From Pseudomonas marincola (lineage in GTDB: Bacteria > Pseudomonadota > Gammaproteobacteria > Pseudomonadales > Pseudomonadaceae), in assembly GCF_900116605.1 (NCBI RefSeq), contig NZ_FPBC01000005.1, forward strand, positions 16,450-80,449: DNA of 64,000 nt, read 5' to 3'. Below, in pieces: positions 1 to 10,750 of this stretch (position 1 is its first letter; each line of letters opens with the position of its first letter). Under the pieces are notes generated by a model that was not told the origin of the DNA, did no database searches, and saw nothing but the letters and a program-made list of their open reading frames with translations. The position numbers were made by a program, and so were the translations under genes.

Positions 1-285
1 CGCCATGTCGGAAGCCGCAAGCGGATTCCAACCTCCACAAACATATCGCAGTAGAACCGCCAAACCGGAGGATGGATAGCGGCGCGCAGCAACGCAATCC
101 GTCGAGCGATCGCAAGATCAACACCCAACCCGCGCCAGACAGTCAGAGCGTCATGTCGGAAGCCGCGAGCGGATTCCAACCTCCACAAACATACCGCAGC
201 AGAACCGCCAACCGGAGGATGGATAGCGGCGCAAAGCAACGCAATCCGTCGGGCAACCGCAAGATCAACCCCAAGACCCGCGCCA
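1..285. repeat. Intergenic repeat, three copies (two partial)
   Basis: Three copies of one repeat lie side by side: the end of a copy at 1-36, a full copy at 67-184 and a 3'-truncated copy at about 214-285. Each starts with GGAGGATGGATAGCGGCG and, when complete, ends in GGATTCCAACCTCC, so the ends are nearly inverted. About 30 bp with a shared ACAAACATA start separate the copies. The reverse complement matches the four copies at 55702-56469. Open frames through it are repeat-derived (peptides such as RRMDSGAQQRNPS) and are not taken as genes. No gene is seen in 1-305. Confidence 0.85.
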
Positions 286-305
286 TCCAATCCCCCGCTC
301 AACCC

Positions 306-1610
306 TCACCCCCGACGATGCACCGATACCCCGGCAGCAAAGGTCTCTTTAACGCTGCGATCGTCGCCCAACATGGTCAGGGCAAACAGCTTCTCTTCGA
401 AGCTCTTGGCCTGCTGCATGCGATAGCTCATCAGTGGCGTGGAGTTGTAATCAAGGACCACGAAGTCGGCATCTTTTCCGGTTGCGAAGTTACCGATCTT
501 GTCATCCAGATACAGCGCATTGGCGCCGCCCAGCGTTGCCAGATAGAACGACTTGAACGGGTCGAGTTTCTTACCTTGCAACTGCATGATCTTGTACGCC
601 TCGTTCAGCGATTGCAGCTGAGAGAAGCTGGTGCCTGCGCCCACATCGGTGCCCAGACCCACGCGTACCTTGTGCTGTTCCATCTTGTTCAGGTCAAACA
701 AGCCGCTGCCGAGAAACAGGTTAGAGGTTGGGCAGAACGCTACGGCTGAACCGGTTTCAGCCAGGCGCTGGCATTCGTCGTCACACAGATGCACGCCGTG
801 CGCGAACACTGAGCGTGGACCAATCAACTGGTAGTGATCGTACACATCGAGGTAGCCGCTGCGCTCAGGGAACAGAGCTTTAACCCACTCGATCTCCTTG
901 AGGTTTTCACTCAGGTGGGTGTGCATGTACAGGTCCGGGAACTCCTGATACAGCTTGCCCGCCAGCGCCAATTGCTCAGGGGTGCTGGTCGGGGCGAAAC
1001 GTGGCGTTACGGCGTAGTGCAGGCGGCCTTTGCCGTGCCAGCGCTGGATCAGCTCTTTGCTGTCGGCATAGCCAGTTTCAGGCGTGTCGGTCAGGTAATC
1101 CGGGGCGTTGCGGTCCATCAATACTTTACCGGCAATCATGCGCAGGTTGAGCGACTCGCAGGCCTCAAAAAAAGCGTCTACCGATTGCTTGTGCACGCTG
1201 CCAAAAACCAGTGCAGTGGTGGTGCCGTTACGCAGCAACTCCTTGAGGAAAATGCCGGCGACATCGCTGGCATGGGCCTTGTCGGAAAACTGCTGCTCGG
1301 TCGGGAAGGTGTACGTATTCAACCAGTCGAGTAACTGTTCGCCGTAAGAGGCGATCATGCCGGTTTGCGGGTAGTGAATGTGGGTGTCGATAAAGCCCGG
1401 TGTAATCAGCGCATTGCTGTATTCGATTACCTCGACGCCATTCAGTGTGGCCAGCACCTGTTCGGCCGGGCCGACTTTAGCCACCTGACCATTGTCGATG
1501 ACCAGTACGCCATCTTCGAAGTACTCATACGATTGCTCGACTCCCACCACGGCCGGGTCGGCGATGCTGTGAAGGATGGCGGCGCGGTAGGCTTTAACAG
1601 ATTGATTCAT
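306..1610 (-). CDS. guaD: Guanine deaminase
   Basis: A 434-aa cytosolic amidohydrolase that deaminates guanine to xanthine, the substrate of the xanthine dehydrogenase encoded just upstream. The metal-binding set of the family is complete: DTHIHYPQ near residue 75, THLSEN near 232, AHGVHL near 270 and GTDVGAG near 320, with the guanine-deaminase signature CPTSNLFLGSG between them. Length is normal for bacterial GuaD. It is the last gene of the minus-strand group xdhA-xdhB-xdhC-guaD, 52 bp after xdhC, so purine breakdown from guanine and hypoxanthine to urate is encoded as a unit. Confidence 0.95.
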   Translation of the reverse strand: MNQSVKAYRAAILHSIADPAVVGVEQSYEYFEDGVLVIDNGQVAKVGPAEQVLATLNGVEVIEYSNALITPGFIDTHIHYPQTGMIASYGEQLLDWLNTYTFPTEQQFSDKAHASDVAGIFLKELLRNGTTTALVFGSVHKQSVDAFFEACESLNLRMIAGKVLMDRNAPDYLTDTPETGYADSKELIQRWHGKGRLHYAVTPRFAPTSTPEQLALAGKLYQEFPDLYMHTHLSENLKEIEWVKALFPERSGYLDVYDHYQLIGPRSVFAHGVHLCDDECQRLAETGSAVAFCPTSNLFLGSGLFDLNKMEQHKVRVGLGTDVGAGTSFSQLQSLNEAYKIMQLQGKKLDPFKSFYLATLGGANALYLDDKIGNFATGKDADFVVLDYNSTPLMSYRMQQAKSFEEKLFALTMLGDDRSVKETFAAGVSVHRRG

Positions 1611-1662
1611 GGTCTACTCGTTAGCAGGCTGCAATATTCAATAAGCGGCGCGGGCGGGCTGT

Positions 1663-2508
1663 TCAGCCCTGACTGCGGCGTGAAGTCGGCATGAGTTTGG
1701 CGATGCTTTCGCCTTTGCCGCTTTTGCTGTTCTTGTGTTCGCCGAACGTTGAGTTGTACGTGGCGATAACTTCTCCGGCGATCGACACGGCGATCTCTAC
1801 CGGCAATTTGCCTTTGACTTCGGCAAGGCCCAGCGGGCAGCGCATGCGTTGCATGACGTCTGCGCTGAAGCCGCGATCGCGCAGGCGATGTTCAAATTTG
1901 ACGCGCTTGGTTTGCGAGCCGATCAAGCCGTAATAGGCGAAGTCTTCCCGCTTGAGAATGGCTGCCGTCAATTCCAGATCGAGCTGATGATTGTGGGTCA
2001 TGACGATGTAATAGCTGCCGGCCGGCATGGCCTCGACTTCATCGACAACATCTTCGCTGACAACCTTTTCGACGTTGTCGGCAATCTGCGCCGGAAACTC
2101 GCTCTCGCGCGAATCGATCCAGCGAACTTTGCACGGCAGGCTGGCAAGAATCGGGATCAGGGCGCGGCCAACATGGCCGGCACCAAACACGGCGATATGC
2201 GCTTGCGGCTGGCCCATGGGCTCGAATAACAGCACGGTGGCGCCACCGCAGCATTGGCCGAGACTGGCGCCCAGACTAAAGCGTTCAAGACGTGAGTCCT
2301 GCGTGCGGCTTTCGAGCATTTCACGGGCGATCTGCATCGCCTTGTATTCGAGATGGCCGCCGCCAATGGTCTGGTAGATGCGCTCGGCGCTGACCACCAT
2401 TTTCGAGCCGGCATTGCGCGGGGTTGAGCCGCGTTCCTCGATAATCGTCACCAGTACGCAGGGTGTACCGCTCTGCTGCAACTCGGCGAGAGCACTGATC
2501 CAACTCAT
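1663..2508 (-). CDS. xdhC: Xanthine dehydrogenase accessory protein XdhC
   Basis: A 281-aa XdhC-family chaperone that binds the molybdenum cofactor, helps its sulfuration and inserts it into the XdhB subunit. The N-terminal CoxI/XdhC motif VTIIEERGSTPRNAGSKM and the C-terminal Rossmann-type domain (FGAGHVGRALIPIL, then YIVMTHNHQLD and YYGLIGSQTKR) are present. The frame is open upstream to 2559, but the start at 2508 (MSWISALAELQ) matches the family N-terminus and has a GGAG box about 9 nt ahead. It lies between xdhB and guaD. A second, divergent XdhC paralogue serves the molybdoenzyme at 31-36 kb. Confidence 0.93.
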   Translation of the reverse strand: MSWISALAELQQSGTPCVLVTIIEERGSTPRNAGSKMVVSAERIYQTIGGGHLEYKAMQIAREMLESRTQDSRLERFSLGASLGQCCGGATVLLFEPMGQPQAHIAVFGAGHVGRALIPILASLPCKVRWIDSRESEFPAQIADNVEKVVSEDVVDEVEAMPAGSYYIVMTHNHQLDLELTAAILKREDFAYYGLIGSQTKRVKFEHRLRDRGFSADVMQRMRCPLGLAEVKGKLPVEIAVSIAGEVIATYNSTFGEHKNSKSGKGESIAKLMPTSRRSQG

Positions 2509-2664
2509 TTGCTTAGTCTCCAGCTGCTCAGCGGCTTGCCCGAACGTGACAGGCGCCATGCGTTCTTGTGCGGCCGTTTAGCGCTCAGCTGCGCTGCGGC
2601 CAACTCGGCGGTTTGATTGATGTGTTCGGCTGTAGTCATACACTTAACCACTCGTTAAAGGGTT

Positions 2665-2688
2665 GGGCGCAACCCGCAAGTTGCGCCC
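2665..2688 (-). terminator. Stem-loop between xdhB and xdhC
   Basis: A perfect 9-bp inverted repeat (GGGCGCAAC / GTTGCGCCC) with a 6-nt loop lies 7 nt after the xdhB stop codon. No T-run follows on the minus strand, so it is more likely a partial terminator or an mRNA-stabilising hairpin that sets XdhB and XdhC levels than a full stop. Confidence 0.5.
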
Positions 2689-2694
2689 ATGGCC

Positions 2695-5091
2695 TCAGGC
2701 GGGCTCGACAGCTTCGCTGGCAACCGCTTTCGCCGTGCTGCGCAGTTTGCGCATCTGCTCGACGCCCCAGAGTACGCGCTCAGGGGTGGCAGGCGCATCG
2801 ATATCGGGCTGCTCGCGGTAATCAGCGAGGCTGGCCACGGCATCCTTGATCGCGCACCACACCGCGATTCCGAGCATGAACGGCGGCTCACCCACAGCCT
2901 TGGAGTGGAACACCGTGTCTTCCGGGTTCTTGCGGTTTTCGACCAGTTTAACGCGCAGATCAAGCGGCATATCGGCAATGGCCGGAATCTTGTAGCTGGC
3001 GGGGCCGCTGGTCATCAGCTTGCCCTTGTTGTTCCACACCAGCTCCTCTGTGGTCAGCCAGCCCATGCCCTGAACGAATGCGCCCTCTACCTGGCCAATG
3101 TCGATTGCCGGGTTCAGTGACGCACCCACGTCATGCAGCATGTCGGTACGCAGCATCTTGTATTCGCCGGTGAGTGTGTCGACGATCACCTCGGAACATG
3201 CCATGCCGTAGGCGAAGTAATAGAACGGGCGACCAGCGGCCTTGCTGCGGTCGTAGTAGATTTTCGGCGTGCGGTAGAAGCCGGTGCTCGACAACGACAC
3301 CTGCGCGAAATAGGCCTGCTGCACCACGGCATCGAAGCTCATGAACTCATCGCGAATGCGCACCTGGCCGTTGCGGAATTCGATATCTTCCGGCGTGACC
3401 TTGTGCTCGCGCACCAGAAAATCAACCAGACGCTGCTTGATGGTCTCCGCCGCGTTCTGCGCCGCTTTACCGTTCAAGTCGGTGCCGCTGGACGCTGCTG
3501 TCGGCGAGGTGTTCGGCACTTTGTCGGTGTTGGTTGCGGTGATCTGGATACGGCTGATATCCACTTGGAACACTTCGGCGACAACCTGCGCCACTTTGGT
3601 GTTCAAACCCTGGCCCATCTCGGTGCCGCCGTGATTGAGATGAATGCTGCCGTCGGTGTAGATATGCACCAAGGCGCCAGCCTGATTGAGGAAGCTGGCA
3701 GTGAAGCTGATGCCGAATTTTACCGGCGTCATCGACAAGCCTTTCTTCAACACCGGGCTCTTGGCGTTGTAGGCGCGAATCTCTTCGCGACGCTTGCTGT
3801 ATTCGCAGCTGGTTTCGAGGTCGGCGGTCATCTCGTCGAGCAGGTTGTGCTCAATGGTTTGGTAATAGTGGGTGATGTTACGGTCGGTCTTGCCGTAGTA
3901 GTTGGTCTTGCGCACTTCGAGCGGATCTTTCCCGAGGTTGCGGGCGATGTGATCCATGATCTGCTCGATCGCAACCATCCCTTGCGGGCCGCCAAAGCCA
4001 CGGTAAGCGGTGTTCGAGGCGGTGTTGGTCTTGCAGCGATGACCATTGATGGTGGCGTTGCCGAGGAAGTAGGCGTTGTCCGAGTGGAACATTGCACGGT
4101 CGACAATCGAGCCAGACAAGTCCGGCGAATAGCCGCAGTTACCGGCCAGTTCGATCTGGATGCCGTGCAGCAAGCCGTTGTCATCGAAACCGACGTCGTA
4201 CTCAACATAGAACGGGTGACGCTTGCCGGTCATGCTCATGTCTTCCATGCGCGGCAGGCGCATTTTCGTCGGGCGGCCCGTCAGGTGAGCAATTACCGCA
4301 CACAGGCAAGCAGGGGAGGCAGCCTGGGTTTCCTTGCCGCCAAAACCGCCGCCCATGCGACGCATGTCGATCACCACTTTATGCATGGCTACACCGAGAA
4401 CCTCGGCAACCAGTTTCTGCACTTCAGTGGCGTTCTGAGTCGAGGTGTAAACGATCATGCCGCCATCTTCGGTCGGCATGACCGAGGAGATCTGTGTCTC
4501 CAGATAAAAATGCTCCTGACCGCCAATGTGCAGCTTGCCTTGCAGGCGACGCGGCGCCGTGTCGAGCTTGGCCTGTGAGTCGCCAATTCGGTGCTGATGG
4601 CTCTCCAGCACAAAGTGCTTCTTGCGCAGGGCATCCTCGACATCCAGTACCGGCTCAAGGTCTTCGTACTCGATAATCGCCGCCATTGCTGCTTTGCGGG
4701 CGTTCTCAAGGGTGTCGGCACCGACCGCAATCACCGGCTGGCCAACAAACTCAACCAGCCCGTCTGCCAGTAATGGATCGCCCGGCGCGACGGCGCCGAT
4801 GTCCAGTTGGCCCGGTACATCTTTGCTGGTGATGGCAATTGCTACGCCCGGTATTGCATAGCACGGCGTGGTGTCGATGCGGGTGATACGCGCATGGGCG
4901 CGGTCACTGGTGCGCGCATAAACGTGCAGCTGGTTGGGGAATTCAAGGCGGTCATCCACATAAACAGCTTCGCCCGACACATGCTTGTTTGCGCTTTCGT
5001 GTTTTACGCTGCGGCCCACGCCTGTGGTGAGGCCGGCGCGGAACAGTTCGGCCAGTTCGGCCTGACTTTTTTGAATGCTGTGATTAGACAT
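2695..5091 (-). CDS. xdhB: Xanthine dehydrogenase, molybdopterin-binding subunit
   Basis: A 798-aa large subunit of the two-subunit bacterial xanthine dehydrogenase; with XdhA it oxidises hypoxanthine and xanthine to urate using NAD. Family motifs are intact: the cofactor loop GGFGGKETQAA near residue 250, the substrate-pocket segment NTAYRGFGGPQGM near 355, SSGTDLNGKAAQNA near 535 and, at the C-terminus, AVGEPPFMLG, which holds the glutamate expected to be the catalytic base. Its start overlaps the end of xdhA by 8 bp, which implies translational coupling. Confidence 0.96.
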   Translation of the reverse strand: MSNHSIQKSQAELAELFRAGLTTGVGRSVKHESANKHVSGEAVYVDDRLEFPNQLHVYARTSDRAHARITRIDTTPCYAIPGVAIAITSKDVPGQLDIGAVAPGDPLLADGLVEFVGQPVIAVGADTLENARKAAMAAIIEYEDLEPVLDVEDALRKKHFVLESHQHRIGDSQAKLDTAPRRLQGKLHIGGQEHFYLETQISSVMPTEDGGMIVYTSTQNATEVQKLVAEVLGVAMHKVVIDMRRMGGGFGGKETQAASPACLCAVIAHLTGRPTKMRLPRMEDMSMTGKRHPFYVEYDVGFDDNGLLHGIQIELAGNCGYSPDLSGSIVDRAMFHSDNAYFLGNATINGHRCKTNTASNTAYRGFGGPQGMVAIEQIMDHIARNLGKDPLEVRKTNYYGKTDRNITHYYQTIEHNLLDEMTADLETSCEYSKRREEIRAYNAKSPVLKKGLSMTPVKFGISFTASFLNQAGALVHIYTDGSIHLNHGGTEMGQGLNTKVAQVVAEVFQVDISRIQITATNTDKVPNTSPTAASSGTDLNGKAAQNAAETIKQRLVDFLVREHKVTPEDIEFRNGQVRIRDEFMSFDAVVQQAYFAQVSLSSTGFYRTPKIYYDRSKAAGRPFYYFAYGMACSEVIVDTLTGEYKMLRTDMLHDVGASLNPAIDIGQVEGAFVQGMGWLTTEELVWNNKGKLMTSGPASYKIPAIADMPLDLRVKLVENRKNPEDTVFHSKAVGEPPFMLGIAVWCAIKDAVASLADYREQPDIDAPATPERVLWGVEQMRKLRSTAKAVASEAVEPA

Positions 5092-6535
5092 AAGCGGTCA
5101 CCCGTGTTTCGACTTCAGGAGCTTGCAACTCAAGGAAGCATTTGCGGAGCAGGTTTTGCGCGGTAAGCAGGCGATATTCTTTGCTGGCACGGAAGTCACT
5201 GAGCGGCGTGAAGTCTTCCGCCAGTGCAGCGCATGCTTGCTCGATAATCTCCGGATACCACGCTGCGCCCTTGAGTACAGCTTCACAGGCGCTTGCCCGC
5301 TTGGGGATGGCAGCCATGCCGCCGAAGGCAATGCGTGCGGTTTGTACGGTGCCGTCCACAACTTTGAGGTTGAAGGCGGCGCACACCGCCGAGATGTCAT
5401 CATCCAGACGTTTGGAGACTTTATAGGCGCGAAATGCCTGGTTTGCCTGCGGGCGCGGTACGATGATTTTCTCGATGAACTCAGCTTCCTGGCGGGCAGT
5501 GACCTTGTAATCGATAAAGTAATCTTCCAGCGACAAGGTGCGCGACTCGGCGCCTTTGCGCAGGACAATCTGTGCACCCAATGCGATCAGCAGCGGCGGG
5601 GCGTCGCCAATAGGTGAGGCGTTGCCGATATTCCCGCCCAGCGTGCCCTGGTTACGGATTTGCAACGAGGCGAAACGGTGCAGCAGCTCGCCGAAGTCCG
5701 GGTAATCCTGCGCCAGCACGGCGTAGCAGTCAGACAGCGCCGTGGCCGCGCCAATTTCGATGCTGCGTTCAGTCACCTCGATGCGCTTCATCGACTCGAT
5801 GTGGCCGACATAAATCATCACCGGCAGCTCGCGGTGGAATTGAGTCACTTCCAGTGCCAGATCCGTACAACCTGCGAGCAGGCGCGCCTCGGGATTGGCG
5901 GCATAGATATCGGCCAGATCCGCTACGGTCAGCGGCAGCAGGCAACGCTTGTCGCCACTGTTGAGTTCGGCTGTTTCGGCCGGGGCGATGGCTTTCAGTT
6001 GAGCGATGGTTTGCGCTTCAAACACATCGAACTGGTCCGGCTGCTTCTGACAGCACGCTTGCTCGGCGGCATCAATGATTGGCCGGTAACCGGTGCAGCG
6101 GCAGAGGTTGCCCGCCAGTGCTTCCATGGTTTCAGCCTTGCTGAAACTGCTGGAATTCTTCTGCAGGGCAAACAGCGACATGACAAAGCCAGGTGTGCAG
6201 AAACCGCACTGTGAACCGTGGCAGTCGACCATAGCCTGCTGCACGCTATGTAGTTTGCCCTGATGCTTGAGGTCTTCCACGGTGATCAATTGTTTGCCGT
6301 GCAGGCTGGCAACAAAGGTCAGGCAGGAGTTGAGGGTGCGGTAACGCACACACTCGCGGCCATCGACGTTGGCCAACTCACCGACAACCACGGTGCATGC
6401 GCCGCAGTCGCCAGAGGCGCAACCTTCTTTGGTGCCGGGTTTGGCGAGATGCTCACGCAGGTAATTGAGCACGGTGACGTTTGGATCGAGTTGCTGCTCT
6501 GTGCGCAGCTCTCGGTTGAGTAAAAACTGGATCAA
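5084..6535 (-). CDS. xdhA: Xanthine dehydrogenase, 2Fe-2S/FAD subunit
   Basis: A 483-aa electron-transfer subunit. The plant-type 2Fe-2S domain (CASGDCGAC near residues 39-47), the second 2Fe-2S domain (QCGFCTPGF near 112 and NLCRCTGYRP near 148) and the FAD domain (ARLLAGCTDL, then NQGTLGGNIGNASPIGDAPPLL near 290) follow in the usual order. The start codon is TTG (6533-6535): it is placed 5 nt after a GGAGG box and gives MIQFLLNREL. First gene of the xdhABC-guaD group, with a candidate promoter at 6650-6678. Confidence 0.95.
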   Translation of the reverse strand: MIQFLLNRELRTEQQLDPNVTVLNYLREHLAKPGTKEGCASGDCGACTVVVGELANVDGRECVRYRTLNSCLTFVASLHGKQLITVEDLKHQGKLHSVQQAMVDCHGSQCGFCTPGFVMSLFALQKNSSSFSKAETMEALAGNLCRCTGYRPIIDAAEQACCQKQPDQFDVFEAQTIAQLKAIAPAETAELNSGDKRCLLPLTVADLADIYAANPEARLLAGCTDLALEVTQFHRELPVMIYVGHIESMKRIEVTERSIEIGAATALSDCYAVLAQDYPDFGELLHRFASLQIRNQGTLGGNIGNASPIGDAPPLLIALGAQIVLRKGAESRTLSLEDYFIDYKVTARQEAEFIEKIIVPRPQANQAFRAYKVSKRLDDDISAVCAAFNLKVVDGTVQTARIAFGGMAAIPKRASACEAVLKGAAWYPEIIEQACAALAEDFTPLSDFRASKEYRLLTAQNLLRKCFLELQAPEVETRVTAYV

Positions 6536-6649
6536 GGCGACCTCCAGGCATTTTATTGTTCTTCACGAGGCAGCGGTGCACTCGTATCGGGCGATAAGAA
6601 GCGGCTACGCAGGGGCGTGTGATGCCCTTTATCGGCCTTCTATGGTGCG

Positions 6650-6678
6650 AATTTAGATTTTTCTGACTTCTGGGTCAA
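6650..6678 (-). promoter_or_regulatory. Candidate sigma70 promoter of xdhABC-guaD
   Basis: On the minus strand TTGACC (6673-6678) and TAAATT (6650-6655) are separated by exactly 17 bp, predicting a start near 6643 and a leader of about 108 nt before the xdhA TTG codon. The surrounding bases are locally AT-rich. The rest of 6679-6950 shows no gene that I can support. Confidence 0.55.
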
Positions 6679-6951
6679 CAAATATTTAACCTCGGAGTCA
6701 GATCCTTGTAATTCACTTGGGTTATGAGCCTAACTTGCCGCGTATAGCCAGATTGCTAGCGCATTTCGTGCCAACAACTGTAGGGAGCAGAGCAGTGCAA
6801 TTCAGAGCCTGTTGTGGCCGCTGTTAATGCCAGCGTTGAGCATATCCGGCCACACAGGCGTGCGACGGTGGCGCTGTTGGGGGCGGGCTGGTGCGGCGCA
6901 GGGGCAGGGCGGATTTGAGGAGTCGATGTGATTATTGGCCTGCAGAAACGC

Positions 6952-6981
6952 AAAAGGGGATGCCGAAGCATCCCCTTTTTT
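6952..6981 (-). terminator. Rho-independent terminator of rne
   Basis: A 12-bp stem (AAAAGGGGATGC / GCATCCCCTTTT) closes on a 4-nt loop that reads TTCG on the minus strand, 19 nt after the rne stop codon. T-runs are available on both strands, so it can also stop plus-strand transcription. Confidence 0.85.
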
Positions 6982-6999
6982 ATTGCGACCTGATCAGAA

Positions 7000-9900
7000 T
7001 CAGGCTTGCGGCTTGTCTGCGTCCTGCTCTGCTTGCGGCTCAGTGGCCTCAGCAGTTTCAGATACATCAGCCTTTGCAGCTTCTGCTTCACGAGCAATGC
7101 GCTCGGCCTCAAGGCGACGGCGGCGAACTTCACGTGGGTCGTTAGGTGCGCGACCGTTCAGTGTTGGCAGTTGAGCAGGCTCTTTAGCAGCGGGTTGCTC
7201 AGCAACCTCGGCAGCTACTTCGCTGGCTGCTTCAACGGCCGGCTCAGCAACAGGTGCCTGCACTTCAACTGATTCAGACTTTTCAGTCGTTTCAGCGGCA
7301 GCTGGGGCTTCGGTTGCAGGCTGAGCAACGGGCTCGGCTACAACTTCAGTCTTAGGCTCAGCAGTAGGCTCGACTGCAGGTGCAGCCTCGACCGGCGCCT
7401 GTGCTTCAACAGCAACGTCTGCTTCAACCGGAGCAGCGCTAGCAGCTTCTGGCTGGGCTGTTTCAGTAGCAGTTTCAGCATTCGCCTCAACCACAGCTTC
7501 TACAGCTTCAGTAGGCTCGGCCTTGGCAGGTGCTTCAACTTCTGCTGCGCCAGCTGCAACTTCCGCAGGTGCGGCAACTTCAGTTTCAGGCTGCTTCGGC
7601 TCAACAGCAGGCTTCTGCTCGGCAGGTGCCGATTCAGCAGTAGCGGCTTCAACAGCGGCTGCAGTTGCTGCCAATGCTGTGGCGGCTACGGCGCCGGTTG
7701 CTGCTGCAGTGGTTTCTGCCAGCGTAGAGTTTTCGGTTTTGGCTTTTTCAGCGCCTTCGGTGCTTTCTTCAGCGTTTTCGATCAGGTTGCCGTTGGCATC
7801 ACGCTGACGCTCACGACGGTTGCTGCGACGACGCTGACCGCGTGAACGGCGACGAGGACGCTCGCCTTCGTTGCTGTCTTGCTCGTCAGAGGCTTGCTGC
7901 TCGGTATCCGGCAGGGCTTCTTCAGCGGTGTCGGCAGTCGCAGCTTCTTTGCGCGGCTGACGCTCTTCACGCGGTGGACGCGGCTGGCGCGGCTCACGTG
8001 CAGGGCGCTCGTTTTGCGCCTGCTCGGCGTTGTTGCTGTCGTTGCTGTCGATTGGGTCACGCAGTTCACGTGGCTGACGCTCTTCACGCGGCTTGCGCTC
8101 ACGACGGCCTTCGCCCCCGTCACGCGGCGGACGCGACTGGCGCTGTTCCTGCGGCTCACGGATTTCTACGCTGTCACGCGGCTGGCGCTCTTCACGGGCG
8201 GCGCGCGGTTGGCGCTCCTCACGTGGAGCACGCTCTTCACGCGGTGCGCGTTCTTCGCGTGGCTTGCGCTCTTCATCACGACGGTTGCCGCGATTACGGT
8301 TCTGCTGACGGCCATTGCGACGCTCTTCGCTGCTGCGTGGCTTACGCTCGGCAGGCTTGGCATCGATTACCGCAGGCTTCTCTTCTTCTTTGGTGGCGAA
8401 CAGGCTCACCAGCGACTTCACCAGACCTTTGAACAGGCTTGGCTCGGTTGCAGCAGCTGGCGCTGCAGCAGGAGCTTCTGCCGGCGTTGGCGCAGAGCGC
8501 GGAGGAGCGGCCTTGATGGCGGCTTCCTGGCGAACCAGAGTACGTGTACCGCTGGCTTGCTTCTCTTCTTCAACTTCGGTCACGGCCATTTCGTAGCTAG
8601 ACTGGGTCGTCTGAGCTTCGAGGCTGTCATCACGCAGGCGCTGCACTTCGAAGTGCGGCGTTTCGAGGTGATCGTTCGGCAGAATGACGATGCGTGCACG
8701 GGTGCGCAGTTCGATCTTGGTGATCGAGTTGCGTTTTTCGTTCAACAGGAAGGCGGCAACCGGGATTGGCACCTGAGCGCGTACTTCGGCGGTACGGTCT
8801 TTCAGGGCTTCTTCTTCGATCAGGCGCAGGATGGCCAGCGACAGCGACTCGACGTCACGGATGATGCCCTGGCCGTTGCAGCGTGGGCAAACGATGCCGC
8901 TGGTTTCGCCCAGTGACGGACGCAGACGCTGACGCGACATTTCCAACAGGCCGAAACGCGAAATGCGGCCAACCTGAACGCGGGCGCGGTCAGCTTCAAG
9001 CGCTTCGCGAACCTTCTCTTCGACTGCGCGCTGGTTTTTGGCCGGCGTCATGTCGATGAAGTCGATCACGATCAGGCCGCCGATGTCACGCAGGCGCAGT
9101 TGGCGCGCGATCTCTTCAGCGGCTTCAAGGTTGGTCTGCAGAGCAGTTTCTTCGATGTCGCTGCCTTTGGTGGCGCGCGCCGAGTTGATGTCGATCGACA
9201 CCAGTGCTTCTGTCGGGTCGATGAAGATCGAGCCGCCGGAAGGCAATTTAACTTCACGCTGGAAAGCGGTTTCGATCTGGCTTTCGATCTGGAAGCGATT
9301 GAACAGCGGCACGCTGTCTTCGTACAGCTTGATCTTGCTGGCGTACTGCGGCATCACCTGACGGATGAAGCTCAGGGCTTCTTCCTGTGCTTCAACGCTG
9401 TCGACCAGTACTTCGCCGATGTCCTGGCGCAGGTAATCGCGGATAGCGCGGATAATGACGTTGCTTTCCTGATAGATCAGGAACGGAGCCGGGCGATCCT
9501 GCGAGGCTTCTTTGATCGCGCTCCACAGTTGCAGCAGGTAATCGAGGTCCCACTGCATTTCTTCGCTGGAACGACCCAGACCCGCAGTGCGCACGATCAG
9601 GCCCATGTCAGCAGGGGCGTTGAGGCCATTCAGGGCTTCGCGCAGTTCGTTGCGCTCTTCGCCTTCAATACGGCGCGAGATGCCACCGGCACGCGGGTTG
9701 TTCGGCATCAGCACGAGGTAACGGCCGGCCAGGCTGATGAACGTGGTCAGGGCTGCGCCCTTGTTGCCGCGTTCTTCTTTCTCGACCTGAACGATGACTT
9801 CCTGACCTTCGCTCAACACTTCTTTAATGTTGACGCGGCCTTCAGGAGCCTTCTTGAAGTATTCGCGGGAGATTTCTTTCAGCGGGAGGAAACCATGACG

Positions 9901-10089
9901 CTCGGAGCCGAAATCTACGAAAGCGGCTTCCAGGCTAGGTTCGACGCGGGTGATGCGGCCTTTATAGATGTTGGCCTTTTTTTGCTCACGGGCGCCAGAT
10001 TCAATGTCCAGGTCGTATAGGCGTTGGCCATCGACTAGGGCAACACGCAACTCTTCGGGTTGAGTTGCGTTAATCAGCATTCTTTTCAT
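7000..10089 (-). CDS. rne: Ribonuclease E
   Basis: A 1029-aa endoribonuclease and degradosome scaffold. The start at 10089 gives [14 protein letters not shown], the standard RNase E N-terminus; the frame stays open 15 codons upstream. The catalytic half holds the S1 domain ([16 protein letters not shown]), the DNase I-like active site ([19 protein letters not shown] and IVIDFIDM) and the zinc-link CPRCNGQG. After about residue 510 the protein is low-complexity: an Arg/Glu tract with repeated [15 protein letters not shown] units for RNA binding, then a long Ala/Glu/Val/Pro tail ending in an Arg-rich [17 protein letters not shown] segment. Its leader is about 650 nt, consistent with the autoregulation known for rne. 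Confidence 0.96.
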   Translation of the reverse strand: MKRMLINATQPEELRVALVDGQRLYDLDIESGAREQKKANIYKGRITRVEPSLEAAFVDFGSERHGFLPLKEISREYFKKAPEGRVNIKEVLSEGQEVIVQVEKEERGNKGAALTTFISLAGRYLVLMPNNPRAGGISRRIEGEERNELREALNGLNAPADMGLIVRTAGLGRSSEEMQWDLDYLLQLWSAIKEASQDRPAPFLIYQESNVIIRAIRDYLRQDIGEVLVDSVEAQEEALSFIRQVMPQYASKIKLYEDSVPLFNRFQIESQIETAFQREVKLPSGGSIFIDPTEALVSIDINSARATKGSDIEETALQTNLEAAEEIARQLRLRDIGGLIVIDFIDMTPAKNQRAVEEKVREALEADRARVQVGRISRFGLLEMSRQRLRPSLGETSGIVCPRCNGQGIIRDVESLSLAILRLIEEEALKDRTAEVRAQVPIPVAAFLLNEKRNSITKIELRTRARIVILPNDHLETPHFEVQRLRDDSLEAQTTQSSYEMAVTEVEEEKQASGTRTLVRQEAAIKAAPPRSAPTPAEAPAAAPAAATEPSLFKGLVKSLVSLFATKEEEKPAVIDAKPAERKPRSSEERRNGRQQNRNRGNRRDEERKPREERAPREERAPREERQPRAAREERQPRDSVEIREPQEQRQSRPPRDGGEGRRERKPREERQPRELRDPIDSNDSNNAEQAQNERPAREPRQPRPPREERQPRKEAATADTAEEALPDTEQQASDEQDSNEGERPRRRSRGQRRRSNRRERQRDANGNLIENAEESTEGAEKAKTENSTLAETTAAATGAVAATALAATAAAVEAATAESAPAEQKPAVEPKQPETEVAAPAEVAAGAAEVEAPAKAEPTEAVEAVVEANAETATETAQPEAASAAPVEADVAVEAQAPVEAAPAVEPTAEPKTEVVAEPVAQPATEAPAAAETTEKSESVEVQAPVAEPAVEAASEVAAEVAEQPAAKEPAQLPTLNGRAPNDPREVRRRRLEAERIAREAEAAKADVSETAEATEPQAEQDADKPQA

Positions 10090-10744
10090 GTAGTACCGTC
10101 GGTTTCCGGTGCTCTCGGAAACGGCGTTCGGCACACACGACTCTCAGGGTCGGTGTCAGGCGCGTCAGCAGCGGTCATAAGCCGCTGCATTGTCAAGCGA
10201 CAGTCAGCCAAATAGGGCTGGGTCGCGACGGACATCTCCTGCTCGCTGAATCAACAACAAGCATTTGTTAAAGGAGGAGGAATCAATTGCAGGTAGCGGA
10301 CGAGATAAGGCGTCTTGGTAAAGCTAATTGCTACGCAGACCTGCAGTTGTACATCTCCACCCTACACGTAACGCTGAAAATCGGGTGCCGCTCGCAGAAT
10401 CCGTAGCGGGTTAGCATTTATCGCAGTCTTCCAAAGGGGAAGGGTGCGCATGATGTCTTAGATGCCTCCAAGTCAGCGTTGCGCTAGGTTTTTGCTGCAT
10501 TAGAAGTGGCCCAATTGCACGTTTACGCTGGGTAAACCGCTGTTGCGCAACTTCTTGCCTTGCATTCCCGTCGCTGGCTGCCTTTTATTGAGGCTTCCTT
10601 AGGCTTTATTTCCGAATTCTTCGAGAGCCGTTCTGGCTTAAAACCTCTGAAGAACCCGTCGGACGGCCTCTCGTCCAAAATGGGTTGCCTTGGTTGGGAT
10701 GGCAGTTCTAGCGATCATTCCCAAACCAGTCCGCTTTTGGCGGC
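10090..10744 (-). promoter_or_regulatory. Long 5' leader of rne
   Basis: About 655 bp without a credible gene on either strand separate the rne start codon from the candidate promoter at 10751-10779. E. coli rne also has a long structured leader (about 360 nt) through which RNase E controls its own mRNA, so a comparable role is inferred. A short plus-strand frame at 10560-10757 has no coding character and is not called. Confidence 0.5.
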
Positions 10745-10750
10745 GTCGGG

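Noticed and set aside
72..749. 225-codon plus-strand frame at the left edge
   Set aside because: Its first part is repeat-derived and the rest is antisense to guaD.
3133..4578. Long plus-strand open frame (481 codons) inside xdhB
   Set aside because: Antisense shadow of a high-GC gene; xdhB on the minus strand has complete family motifs.
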